NCBI GenBank assembly: GCA_945882475.1
Contig: CAMCWJ010000016.1
Coordinates: 1-19,045 of the forward strand
Direction: 5' to 3'
Length of the DNA: 19,045 nucleotides
Origin: Bifidobacterium breve
GTDB taxonomy: Bacteria; Actinomycetota; Actinomycetes; Mycobacteriales; Mycobacteriaceae
A model generated the notes under the pieces. The model saw only the letters and a list, made by a program, of their open reading frames with translations, made no database searches and had not been told where the DNA came from. The position numbers were made by a program, and so were the translations under genes. Shown here piece after piece: positions 7,856 through 14,787 of this stretch. Within the stretch, counting starts at the first letter, position 1. Each line of letters starts with the position of its first letter.

Positions 7856-7906
7856 GGCTGTGATTGTCGCAGTGCAGGTGCCCGTTCGCGAAAACGTGTG
7901 AGCTGA

Positions 7907-8296
7907 TCAGCGGGCAAGGCGGCTGAGCAACTCGGGCAGCCAGGCCCGGTCGGCGGGCACCCAGTCGACGTCGGCCAAGTCCGCGGCCCCGAACCACCGC
8001 AGTGCCGCGTGATCGTGCGGGTGCAGCGAGCCTGCGGTCTGAACCACCTGATAAGCCCGCAACACCAGCGACCCGCCGATCGGCACGTCGCAACCCAGAC
8101 GGTCGAGCACCCTCACCTCGACGCCGAGTTCCTCGCGCAATTCCCGCACCAGCGCCTGGGCCTCGGTCTCCCCCGGTGCCACCTTGCCGCCGGGCAACTC
8201 CCACAGTCCGGCCAGTTCCGGCGGGCGCTGCCGCTGGGCGAGCAACACCGAAGATCCCGCTATCAGAGCGCCCGCGACGACCACCTGGGAAGGCAT
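7907..8296 (-). CDS. mutT2: MutT2, Nudix nucleotide pyrophosphatase
   Basis: This 129-residue Nudix hydrolase of the nucleotide-pool sanitising group has mycobacterial homologues that hydrolyse dCTP/5-methyl-dCTP and, more weakly, 8-oxo-dGTP. The Nudix box is complete: G-K-V-A-P-G-E followed by seven residues and RELREELGV (about residues 38-60), with the Mg-binding glutamates present. WELPGGK precedes it, and WVPADRAW near the C-terminus matches M. tuberculosis MutT2. The frame is open far upstream across the neighbouring gene, but the ATG at 8296 gives the family start (MPSQVVVAGA). It is divergent from the dehydratase gene, with both starts equidistant from a GGTATACC palindrome. Confidence 0.93.
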   Translation of the reverse strand: MPSQVVVAGALIAGSSVLLAQRQRPPELAGLWELPGGKVAPGETEAQALVRELREELGVEVRVLDRLGCDVPIGGSLVLRAYQVVQTAGSLHPHDHAALRWFGAADLADVDWVPADRAWLPELLSRLAR

Positions 8297-8304
8297 GGCC
8301 CGAA

Positions 8305-8312
8305 GGTATACC
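8305..8312. promoter_or_regulatory. shared palindromic -10 region, mutT2 / dehydratase
   Basis: GGTATACC is a perfect 8-bp palindrome exactly in the middle of the 24-bp gap, with 8 nt to the ATG on each side. TATA on either strand could serve as a -10 region for two leaderless transcripts. Neither start has a well-placed Shine-Dalgarno sequence. Confidence 0.45.
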
Positions 8313-8320
8313 GTCGAGGC

Positions 8321-8605
8321 ATGGCTGTATTGAGCGATGATCAAGTCGACGCCGCGGCGTTGGCACTGAACGGGTGGAAGCGAACCGATGGCGCGCTGCG
8401 CCGCTCGGTGACCTTCGGTTCCTTCCTTGACGGCCTCGACGCCGTTCGTCGGGTCGGCGAGCACGCGGAACGTGCTGACCACCACCCGGACATCGATATC
8501 CGTTGGCGCACTGTCACTTTCGTGCTGGTGACCCACTCCGAGGGCGGGATCACCGATAAGGACGTCGAAATGGCGCGGGAAATCGACGGGCTGCTGCCGG
8601 ACTGA
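8321..8605 (+). CDS. pterin-4a-carbinolamine dehydratase (Rv1159A-like)
   Basis: This 94-residue protein of the PCD/DCoH family dehydrates 4a-hydroxytetrahydropterins in organisms with pterin-dependent hydroxylases. Many bacterial members have an unproven role. The active-site pattern is present: HHP at 54-56, W62 and H72, followed by SEGGITDKD. Length and start (MAVLSDDQVD) agree with the mycobacterial homologue next to mutT2 and pimE. The ATG at 8321 is probably leaderless. The last 56 bp overlap the 3' end of pimE on the other strand. No phenylalanine hydroxylase gene is in the window, so the substrate is unknown. Confidence 0.92.
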   Translation: MAVLSDDQVDAAALALNGWKRTDGALRRSVTFGSFLDGLDAVRRVGEHAERADHHPDIDIRWRTVTFVLVTHSEGGITDKDVEMAREIDGLLPD

Positions 8606-9785
8606 AGGCTATCCACCCGAGGGTGGCCAGTGTGGCGAGGACGTAGACCAGGCCGGCCCAGGCCAGGTACCACGGTCGGCCGATGTCCCAGATGCTCGGC
8701 TGGGCGAAGCTCAGCAACCACGGCACCCCGATCAGGGTCAGCGCCAGCCAACCCCACCCGAGTACCCGGGCCCCGCGGCGATCCCGCCAGGGCCCGTTTA
8801 ACAGCCAGATCATCAAGGGCACCAACCAGATCCAGTGATGGGTCCATGAGATCGGCGAGATCAGCAGACCGAAGAGTTGCACCACCAGCAGCGAGCCCAA
8901 CCGGTCCCGGCCACCGAGTTCGGACTGCTCCCCCAGTGCCCGCCAGGCCAACACCGCCAGCACCGCGGTCACCGTGATGGCAACCAGCACCAACGGTCCG
9001 TAGCCCGCATCGTGGCCCAGGAGGCGAGAGACGCCGCCCCGCCAGGACTGGTTGAACGACGTCCCGATCGGTCCGACCCGACCGGCGTCGCCAAGCAGGT
9101 CGGTGAAGTAGTAGCGGGCCTGCGAACCGATCGCCACGATCGACAGCGCCACCGTCGCCGCGAACACGACGGCCGCAAAAACCGCTGCGCCCCAACGCCG
9201 CACGCCCACGAAGTACAGTCCGGTGATCGCCGGCGTCAGCTTCACCCCGGCAGCCAGACCGACGAGCAGTCCCGACACCCACCATCGGTTGCTGTACGCC
9301 GCCCACAACACCGCCAGCACCAGGATCACGTTGACCTGCCCGTAGTCGAACGTGCTGCGGAGCGGTTCGGTCCAGATGGCGACGGCGGTCCACAGCATCG
9401 CCGTCCGGTGCCCGCCGGCCCCCAGCAGCCGTTGGCAGCATCGCACCACGCCGTAGAGCGCGGCAACGATACCCAGTTGCCAGCAGAGGGCGACCAGACC
9501 GAACGGCAGCAGGCTCAGCGGATAGAACACCAGCGCCGCGAATGGCGGATAGGTGAAGGGCAGCGGAAAGTCCGGCGTCTGGTCGGCGTAGACGTAGGAG
9601 TACAGCGTTCCGGGGGCGTCGAGTGCCGCTGCACCGCCGAGATAGACGTGCAGATCGACGAAGTTCGCTCCGTTGGGAACCAGGTAGGTCCACCCCAACC
9701 GGGCCGCCACACTGGCGATGAGCAACACCGGCGCCAGTGTGTCCAGGCGCGTCGGCAGCCGGTCGGCCGGCGAAGCGGTGCGCAT
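8550..9785 (-). CDS. pimE: PimE, polyprenol-phosphate-mannose mannosyltransferase
   Basis: This 411-residue polytopic membrane enzyme of the GT-C class (GT87) adds an alpha-1,2-mannose from polyprenol-phosphate-mannose to Ac1PIM4, committing it to the polar PIMs (Ac1PIM5/6). Matches to mycobacterial PimE run the whole length: PNGANFVDLHVY with the likely essential Asp at residue 44 (D58 in the M. smegmatis enzyme), ADQTPDFPLPFTYPPFA, EPLRSTFDYGQVNV, SFNQSWRGG and SPISWTHHWIWLVPL. The ATG at 9785 was chosen because a TAGAGT -10 lies 7 nt upstream; 27 further codons upstream are open but look non-coding. The 3' end overlaps the dehydratase gene by 56 bp. Divergent from two Ala/Pro-rich secreted protein genes. 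Confidence 0.96.
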   Translation of the reverse strand: MRTASPADRLPTRLDTLAPVLLIASVAARLGWTYLVPNGANFVDLHVYLGGAAALDAPGTLYSYVYADQTPDFPLPFTYPPFAALVFYPLSLLPFGLVALCWQLGIVAALYGVVRCCQRLLGAGGHRTAMLWTAVAIWTEPLRSTFDYGQVNVILVLAVLWAAYSNRWWVSGLLVGLAAGVKLTPAITGLYFVGVRRWGAAVFAAVVFAATVALSIVAIGSQARYYFTDLLGDAGRVGPIGTSFNQSWRGGVSRLLGHDAGYGPLVLVAITVTAVLAVLAWRALGEQSELGGRDRLGSLLVVQLFGLLISPISWTHHWIWLVPLMIWLLNGPWRDRRGARVLGWGWLALTLIGVPWLLSFAQPSIWDIGRPWYLAWAGLVYVLATLATLGWIAFSPAAARRFPAPFRRPYR

Positions 9786-9792
9786 CGCTTGA

Positions 9793-9798
9793 ACTCTA
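9793..9798 (-). promoter_or_regulatory. leaderless -10 for pimE
   Basis: TAGAGT matches TANNNT, with exactly 7 nt to the ATG at 9785 and no Shine-Dalgarno sequence in between. No clear -35 box. Confidence 0.5.
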
Positions 9799-9852
9799 GC
9801 CAGCGGCGTTGTGGTAACCGATGGCCATCGCTCCCGTAACGGTTGAATAAAC

Positions 9853-9864
9853 GACACACGTGTC
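9853..9864. promoter_or_regulatory. inverted repeat GACAC-AC-GTGTC, possible operator
   Basis: A perfect 5-bp inverted repeat with a 2-bp spacer lies directly upstream of the -35 box of the Rv1158c-like gene, in the gap between it and pimE. I cannot assign a regulator. Confidence 0.3.
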
Positions 9865-9866
9865 AC

Positions 9867-9894
9867 TTGAGTACCACCAGTATCGGTCTACCTT
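9867..9894 (+). promoter_or_regulatory. promoter of the Ala/Pro-rich gene pair
   Basis: TTGAGT (9867-9872) and TACCTT (9889-9894) are separated by 16 bp. A start near 9901 would give a leader of about 29 nt that contains the ribosome site AAGGGAG. Confidence 0.5.
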
Positions 9895-9929
9895 CGGTTG
9901 CAGGACTTGCAATCAAGGGAGTGGATCAC

Positions 9930-10475
9930 ATGTCACGTTTCGCAAAACTGTTCGCCGCCAACGCGATTGCCGCCGCCGGCCTCGGTGCGGCGATCGCATT
10001 CAGCCCGGCCGCCGCCGCAGAGCCGGTGTTGCCGCCGATCATTCCCGACGTGCCGGCACTCGGCATGATCCAACAACTCGCCGCCAACCCGGCCGGCATC
10101 GGCGCGGTGCTGCAGACCGCAGCGACCGCGCTCAGCGGCGCTTCGTCCATCGTCGGCGCCCCGGCCCCGTCGACGCTTCCGGTCTCGCCCATCGCGGTGC
10201 CCGGTGCCGCCCCGGTGGCGCCGGCGGCCGCGCCCACCGACGCGATAGGCGCCTACCTGCCACTGCTGAACCAGTTGGGAATCCCGGCCAACCTGGCCAA
10301 CCTGGGCCCCGCCCAGATGCCGTTCCCGGTCCAGATCGGGCAGACACCCGGCTTCGCCCCGGCCGCTTCGGCGGCCCCGGTGACGATTCCGCCCGCCACC
10401 ACGGCGCAACCCGCCCCGGTACCGCCGACGGCACCGGGCATCGGCGAGATGCCGGTTCTTTCGGCCCTGCCCTGA
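9930..10475 (+). CDS. secreted Ala/Pro-rich protein (Rv1158c-like)
   Basis: This 181-residue protein has a signal peptide (about residues 1-29: basic start, Ala-rich core, cleavage after SPAAAA). The mature part is dominated by Ala and Pro (about 45 per cent by eye), with a short less biased segment, YLPLLNQLGIPANLANLGPAQ, in the middle. No catalytic motif and no cysteines. Position next to pimE and opposite to it matches Rv1158c, an uncharacterised Ala/Pro-rich protein. The ATG at 9930 has AAGGGAG upstream; an in-frame ATG 29 codons earlier would spoil the signal peptide. The next gene follows after 29 bp and is similar in style, so the two probably form an operon. Confidence 0.8.
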   Translation: MSRFAKLFAANAIAAAGLGAAIAFSPAAAAEPVLPPIIPDVPALGMIQQLAANPAGIGAVLQTAATALSGASSIVGAPAPSTLPVSPIAVPGAAPVAPAAAPTDAIGAYLPLLNQLGIPANLANLGPAQMPFPVQIGQTPGFAPAASAAPVTIPPATTAQPAPVPPTAPGIGEMPVLSALP

Positions 10476-10504
10476 TCGCGCGACCGACACCGAGGAGTTT
10501 TCCC

Positions 10505-11560
10505 GTGCTGCAGATCACCAGGCTGGCTGCCGGCCTGACCACCGCGGCCTACGTCGCCGCCGTGGCTTTGGGCCCGGCTGCTGTGGCAGACCCCAGCATT
10601 CCGCTGGATCCGGGACAGCTGCCAGGCCTGAATGCGGTGCAGAGCCTGAGTCCGGTGGTCCAGCAGGCGGCGGCCCACCCGGCGTCGGCTCAGGAGTTGC
10701 TGCTGGCCGCTGCATCACAGTTGGCCGGCAACGCCACCACCCCGGCCGGATCGGCGTCCCTGGCCGAGGCGGTGACCCGGTTCGTCCAGTCCGGCGGCGC
10801 CGCCAGCCTGACCGGCATCGGAACCTCCGCGCCGGTGGCCCAGCAGGCGCTCGCCGGGCCGGCGCACGGAACCAGGCCGCTGCTGACGCCGGGCACTGGA
10901 AACGGGCCGATCCCGCTGGAACTGCACGTGCCCGCCCCCGGTGCGATCCCCGGGACTGAGGCTCATTTGCCGACCGGCATCGATCCCGCACACGCCGTCG
11001 GCCCGGTCGCCGATGCGCTCCCCGAGGTCGCGCCTGCTCCGGAAGCCGCCCTCCTGGCGATCCCGCCGGCCCCCGAAGCCGCACCCGCCGCCGTCGCACT
11101 GGCGGCCGCGAGCCCGGCACCCGCGGGGGCGGTGCCGTCGTTCGACCCGAACAGCCCGCCCACGCAGGACTTCATGTACCCCTCGATCAGCAACGGTTGC
11201 CTCAAGGACGGCGGCAACGTCATCGCCACCGCGATCGCCGTGGCCGGGCCCGCCAAGATCCCGGCGCCCGGTCCCACCGCGGGCCAGACCGCCTACGTCT
11301 TCACCGCCGTGGGCACTCCCGCGCCGGCAGCCGAGCAGAAGTTGCCACTTAACGTCACCTGGGTCAACCTGACCAACGGCCGCTCCGGCAGCGTCACGCT
11401 CAAGCCCAATCCGGAGATCAACCCGCAGGGCCCCACCACCTTGACCGCCATGGCCGACACCGGACCGGGCAGCATCATGTCAACGATCTTCGGCCAGGTG
11501 ACCACCGTGGACAAGCAGTGCACCTTCATGCCGACGATCGGTTCGACCGTCGTGCCCTGA
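10505..11560 (+). CDS. secreted Ala/Pro-rich protein with C-terminal domain (Rv1157c-like)
   Basis: This 351-residue protein starts with GTG (GAGGAG 8 nt upstream) and has a signal peptide ending near residue 28 (AAVADP). Residues 30-110 look helical, 110-210 are an Ala/Pro-rich linker, and about 212-351 form a separate domain of ordinary composition. It begins PNSPPTQDFMYP and is rich in short beta-type stretches such as LPLNVTWVNLTNGRSG. Its only two cysteines, C232 and C339, bracket the domain and probably form a disulfide, which suits an exported beta-sandwich-like fold. Position matches Rv1157c, which has no assigned function. A role in the envelope, perhaps with PimE, is only guilt by location. 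The frame is open 215 codons further upstream but that part is a shadow. Confidence 0.82.
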   Translation: MLQITRLAAGLTTAAYVAAVALGPAAVADPSIPLDPGQLPGLNAVQSLSPVVQQAAAHPASAQELLLAAASQLAGNATTPAGSASLAEAVTRFVQSGGAASLTGIGTSAPVAQQALAGPAHGTRPLLTPGTGNGPIPLELHVPAPGAIPGTEAHLPTGIDPAHAVGPVADALPEVAPAPEAALLAIPPAPEAAPAAVALAAASPAPAGAVPSFDPNSPPTQDFMYPSISNGCLKDGGNVIATAIAVAGPAKIPAPGPTAGQTAYVFTAVGTPAPAAEQKLPLNVTWVNLTNGRSGSVTLKPNPEINPQGPTTLTAMADTGPGSIMSTIFGQVTTVDKQCTFMPTIGSTVVP

Positions 11561-11563
11561 GTG

Positions 11564-11580
11564 GGCCACCAACAGTGGCC
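11564..11580. terminator. hairpin between convergent genes
   Basis: GGCCAC and GTGGCC form a perfect 6-bp stem with a 5-nt loop, starting 4 bp after the stop of the Rv1157c-like gene and 6 bp from the stop of the opposing DUF1059 gene. There is no U-tract, as is usual for mycobacteria. It could serve both strands. Confidence 0.45.
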
Positions 11581-11585
11581 GTGCT

Positions 11586-11732
11586 TCAGTAGGCCATGAA
11601 CAGGATGTGCTCGCGTTCGTAGCTCATGCCGGGGTGGGCCTCGGCGAGGTGGGCCAGGGCAAGTTCGACGAGTTCGTCCTCGTCCTTGCCCCGGATCGCC
11701 TCGCCGCACGGGCAGTTGAGGTGGGTCTTCAT
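11586..11732 (-). CDS. DUF1059 family small protein
   Basis: This 48-residue protein has the DUF1059 layout: CPCG near the N-terminus (C7, C9), an acidic D-E-D-E-L segment, and HLAEAH (H28, H33). The two Cys and two His could bind a metal ion, but that is inference and the family has no established function. GGAGG lies 6 nt before the ATG. The start codon overlaps the stop of the upstream helix-hairpin-helix gene (ATGA), so translation is probably coupled. It ends just before a hairpin shared with the opposing gene. An alternative longer frame upstream is a shadow of the neighbour. Confidence 0.82.
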   Translation of the reverse strand: MKTHLNCPCGEAIRGKDEDELVELALAHLAEAHPGMSYEREHILFMAY

Positions 11733-12316
11733 GAGTCGCCTCCGGTTTTTCCGGCTTTCGCCGCCTTCATCTTCTTCTTGTACGTTCGCACCTGCTCGAG
11801 CGACCCCTTGTCCACCACGTCCGCGATCGACATGTGCGTGCCGGCCCGGCCATAGTCTCCGGCCGCCGCCCGCCATCCCTTCGGGGTCACCCCGTACTGC
11901 TTGCCCAGCAGTGCCAGAAAAATCCTGGCCTTCTGCTCGCCGAAGCCGGGCAACGCCTTGAGTCGGCGCAGTACCTCGGCGCCGTCGGGGTCGCCGCGCG
12001 TCCACAACCCGGCCGTGTCACCGTCGTAGTCCTGCACCACCGCACCGGCCAGATCCTGGACCCGCTTGGCCATCGATCCCGGAAATCGATGCACCGCCGG
12101 ACTTTCCGCGCACATCGCCGCGAACCCGACGGGGTCGTGCCCGGCGATGACCCGTGGGTCGAGGCCGCCAAGCCGGTCGGCGATCTTGCGCGGCCCGGCG
12201 AACGCCACCTCCATCGGAATCTGCTGATCGAGCAGCATGCCGACCAACAGGGCGAACGGATCCTCGGACAGCAGGGTGTCGGCGGCAGGGTCCGAGGTCA
12301 GCTGCAGGCGCGCCAT
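11729..12316 (-). CDS. helix-hairpin-helix (HhH-GPD-like) protein, Rv1156-like
   Basis: This 195-residue protein resembles DNA glycosylases of the endonuclease III superfamily at low level and is closely similar to mycobacterial Rv1156. The hairpin is LKALPGFGEQKARIFLALLG (about residues 118-137), preceded by DPFALLVGMLLDQQIPMEVAF near the N-terminus, the usual start of an HhH-GPD domain. The catalytic Asp expected about 18-20 residues after the hairpin is not evident: the stretch there reads TPKGWRAAAGDYG, with D as the only acidic candidate. The iron-sulfur Cys cluster is absent. The C-terminus is Lys-rich. A DNA-binding or repair role is plausible, unproven. The ATG at 12316 has TAGACT 6 nt upstream. 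Coupled to the DUF1059 gene. Confidence 0.88.
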   Translation of the reverse strand: MARLQLTSDPAADTLLSEDPFALLVGMLLDQQIPMEVAFAGPRKIADRLGGLDPRVIAGHDPVGFAAMCAESPAVHRFPGSMAKRVQDLAGAVVQDYDGDTAGLWTRGDPDGAEVLRRLKALPGFGEQKARIFLALLGKQYGVTPKGWRAAAGDYGRAGTHMSIADVVDKGSLEQVRTYKKKMKAAKAGKTGGDS

Positions 12317-12322
12317 GGGGCC

Positions 12323-12328
12323 AGTCTA
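12323..12328 (-). promoter_or_regulatory. leaderless -10 for the HhH gene
   Basis: TAGACT (TANNNT) ends exactly 6 nt before the ATG at 12316, and there is no Shine-Dalgarno sequence. Confidence 0.5.
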
Positions 12329-12393
12329 GTTACCCCACCCGCGGCCAGAAGCCGCACAATGGCACAACAGCCGGGCAAGCGGTGGGAGGTGCG

Positions 12394-13575
12394 ATGTCGG
12401 ATGGAGTAGCACTGGCGCTGACCATCGCCCTCGCCCTAGTTGCGCTCGGTCTGGGCTTGTTCGCGGTTTTGACCCGCAAAGTGGTAACCACTCCGGCGGA
12501 ACGCACTGTGTATGCCGCGCTGCATACGGCCGCGTTGGCCGCCCGGCCGCTGCGCACCGGACTTGATTCCGATTCGGCCCGGGCCGCAGCGCCGCACCTG
12601 CGCGCCCTGACCGGAGCCGACGGGTTGGCCCTCTACGGGGGCGACGGGGTGCTCCTCTCCACGGACCCTCCCTCCGATGACTTCTGGTCATCCACAACAA
12701 CAACCCTCTGCGACCGGGCCGTGTCCGATTCGATCAACGGGCGGCGCCGGCTGCTACTGCGTGAGCAGAACCCTGCTGTGATCGCCCAGCCGCTTCTCGA
12801 TGACAACGGGACCGTGCTGGGCGCGCTGGCCGTGGTACACGGATCCGAGCCCGCTCCCGGCATGCTCGGCGCGATCGGTGAGACGGCCCGTTACGCCGCG
12901 AGTCAATTGGAACTGGCCGAACTCGATGCCTCGCGAGCACGGCTGGACCGGGCCGAGGTGCTGGCGCTGCGGGCTCAGATCAGCCCGCATTTCATCTACA
13001 ACGCTCTGAACACCGTCGCGTCGTTCGTGCGGACCGACCCGGATCGAGCCCGTGACCTCATCCTGGAATTCGCCGACTTCACGCGGTATTCGTTCCGCGC
13101 TTCCGGCCCGTACACCGCACTGGCCGACGAGCTGCGCAACGTCGACCGCTATCTCAGCCTCGAGCGCGCCCGGTTCGGCCCGAACCTGTCGGTCACCCTG
13201 CAGGTGGCACCCGAGGTGCTCAACGTGGTGGTTCCCTTCCTGGCGCTTCAGCCGCTGGTCGAGAACGCGGTACGGCACGGCCTTGCCGGTCGGCAGGCCG
13301 GAGCGGTAGAGATCATCGCCCGCGACGCAGGTTCTGACTGTGTCATCACCGTCGAGGACGACGGGGTCGGAATGGATCCGGAGGTGTTGCGGTCCGGTAG
13401 TGGCGATGTCCTCGGTGACGGCGAGCAGGCCGCTCACGTCGGGCTGACCAATGTTGATCAACGCCTGCGGGCGGCCTTCGGCAACGATTACGGTCTGGTG
13501 GTCGAGACAGCCACCGGGGCGGGCACCAAGGTGATCATGCGGGTGCCGAAGTTCCGTTCCGGCGTTCGGGTATGA
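12394..13575 (+). CDS. LytS-type sensor histidine kinase
   Basis: This 393-residue membrane sensor kinase belongs to the LytS/YpdA class (His_kinase family). Residues 7-27 form a single membrane helix; about 35-175 look like a GAF-type domain; a short coiled region with LDRAEVLALRAQ leads into SPHFIYNALN, with phospho-acceptor H199. The ATP-binding part has LQPLVENAVRHG (N291), DDGVGMDP (322-329) and HVGLTNVDQRL. The multi-helix LytS/BtsS receptor domain is missing, so the signal is probably read by the GAF-like domain, in or near the cytoplasm. GGGAGGTG precedes the ATG. The stop overlaps the response-regulator start (ATGA), so this is a coupled two-component pair. The linked symporters suggest a carboxylate-related signal, as for BtsSR/YpdAB with pyruvate; that is inference. 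Confidence 0.93.
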   Translation: MSDGVALALTIALALVALGLGLFAVLTRKVVTTPAERTVYAALHTAALAARPLRTGLDSDSARAAAPHLRALTGADGLALYGGDGVLLSTDPPSDDFWSSTTTTLCDRAVSDSINGRRRLLLREQNPAVIAQPLLDDNGTVLGALAVVHGSEPAPGMLGAIGETARYAASQLELAELDASRARLDRAEVLALRAQISPHFIYNALNTVASFVRTDPDRARDLILEFADFTRYSFRASGPYTALADELRNVDRYLSLERARFGPNLSVTLQVAPEVLNVVVPFLALQPLVENAVRHGLAGRQAGAVEIIARDAGSDCVITVEDDGVGMDPEVLRSGSGDVLGDGEQAAHVGLTNVDQRLRAAFGNDYGLVVETATGAGTKVIMRVPKFRSGVRV

Positions 13576-14399
13576 GCGGCGACGGCGGATCAATCAGAAC
13601 GACGTACACAGCAGAGAGTGCGATGAGGATGCGGCTTCGCGTACTGGCCGTCGATGACGAGGCCCCGGCGCTTGACGAGATCACCTACCTCCTCGGCCGA
13701 CATTCCGATGTCGCCGACGTGATCAGTGCCAGCGATGCCACCTCGGCACTGCGAATCCTCAACGAACACAATGCCGATGCGGTTTTCCTCGACATCAATA
13801 TGCCCGGCCTGTCCGGCTTGGAATTGGCCGCGGTGCTGGCCAACTTCACGCAACCACCCGCGATCGTGTTCGTCACCGCCCACGACGACAAGGCGGTGGC
13901 CGCCTTCGATGTCGGAGCGCTGGACTATCTGCTCAAGCCGATCCACAAGGAGCGCCTCGACGAGGCCGTCCGGCGGGTGGTCGCAGCCCGCGGCGCCGAG
14001 CCGGGCGAGACTGCCGTCAGCGACGACGTCATCCCGGTCGAACTCGGCGGAGTAACGCAGTTGGTGCGCTGCGACAGCATCGGCTGGGTGGAGGCCGAGG
14101 GCGACTACGCCCGGTTGCACGCCTCTTCCGGATCCCATCTCGTGCGAATCACGTTGAACACTTTGGAAGACCGCTGGCGATCCCGCGGGTTCCTGCGCGT
14201 GCACCGGTCGTATCTGGTGGCGCTGAGCATGGTCACCGGTCTGCGAACAGCCGGCGCCTCAACGATGGTACGGATGCGGGTCAACGGTGCATCCCCGGCC
14301 GTGGAACTGCCGGTAAGCCGCCGCCAGACACGCGAACTTCGCGACCGGCTGATCCGCGATCCGATGCGCACATTCCGCCCCGGTGGCGCCAATGACTAG
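13572..14399 (+). CDS. LytTR-family response regulator
   Basis: This 275-residue regulator has an N-terminal receiver and a C-terminal LytTR DNA-binding domain, which reads direct repeats through beta strands. The receiver shows the acidic pair (VDDE), phospho-acceptor D74 in FLDINMPG, VTAHDD and LLKP. LytTR covers about residues 167-272, with IGWVEAEGDYARLH, RVHRSYLV and LPVSRR. I use the ATG at 13572, which overlaps the kinase stop (ATGA). The ATG at 13623, 17 codons in and preceded by AGAGAG, is an equally possible start; then the acceptor is D57. The stop is overlapped by the next gene. The best candidate binding site is the direct repeat at 16531-16560. Confidence 0.93.
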   Translation: MSGDGGSIRTTYTAESAMRMRLRVLAVDDEAPALDEITYLLGRHSDVADVISASDATSALRILNEHNADAVFLDINMPGLSGLELAAVLANFTQPPAIVFVTAHDDKAVAAFDVGALDYLLKPIHKERLDEAVRRVVAARGAEPGETAVSDDVIPVELGGVTQLVRCDSIGWVEAEGDYARLHASSGSHLVRITLNTLEDRWRSRGFLRVHRSYLVALSMVTGLRTAGASTMVRMRVNGASPAVELPVSRRQTRELRDRLIRDPMRTFRPGGAND

Positions 14400-14787
14400 C
14401 GGACGGCCCGGCACCGGGGCCCCGAAGCGGCAGCGGGTGGTGCTGGCACACCGGCGAGGTACCAGGATGGTGCACACCCGGGTCGAGGTGCAGGAGCAGA
14501 CCGGCGTCGGCGATGCGCTGGTGCGGGGCCTGGTCCGCGCCCAGCTGGGCCTGGGACTTCGACTGGCGTTGGTGGTCGTCGCTGTCATGGCTGCACTTCC
14601 ATTGCTCAACAACGCCTTTCCCGAGTTGGCGGCGACCGACGTTGTCGGAGTGCGACTCAACTGGCTGGTCCTGGGCGTCCTCGTCTACCCGTTGCTATAC
14701 GGAGTCGGCTGGCTCTTCATCCGGGTGGCCGAGCAGGGTGAGCGCGACTTCATGGACGTGATCGACGCCGACGGGGACGAACGTTGA
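14392..14787 (+). CDS. DUF485-like small membrane protein, divergent
   Basis: This 131-residue protein has two membrane helices, about 53-75 and 88-111, after a basic N-terminal region (residues 10-30 rich in Arg/Lys/His), and an acidic end (VIDADGDER). Topology and position, directly before a symporter gene, are those of DUF485 proteins such as E. coli YjcH, which precedes the acetate permease ActP. The helix sequences are clearly different from the canonical DUF485 gene at 16676, so I call it DUF485-like only. The ATG at 14392 overlaps the regulator stop by 8 bp; a GTG at 14383 is possible. Its own stop overlaps the TTG start of the symporter, so a joint complex is likely. Confidence 0.75.
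   Translation: MTSGRPGTGAPKRQRVVLAHRRGTRMVHTRVEVQEQTGVGDALVRGLVRAQLGLGLRLALVVVAVMAALPLLNNAFPELAATDVVGVRLNWLVLGVLVYPLLYGVGWLFIRVAEQGERDFMDVIDADGDER

Noticed and set aside
6263..7906. 547-codon open frame antisense to typA
   Set aside because: A shadow of a highly conserved gene; its composition (Gln, His, Gly, Asp-rich) is that of reverse-strand reading and has no domain signature.
8297..8536. 80-codon extension of mutT2 across the dehydratase gene
   Set aside because: The family start is the ATG at 8296, and the upstream part is antisense to a real gene.
8341..9693. 450-codon minus-strand frame overlapping pimE and the dehydratase gene
   Set aside because: pimE in the other frame matches its family throughout; this frame does not resemble any protein.
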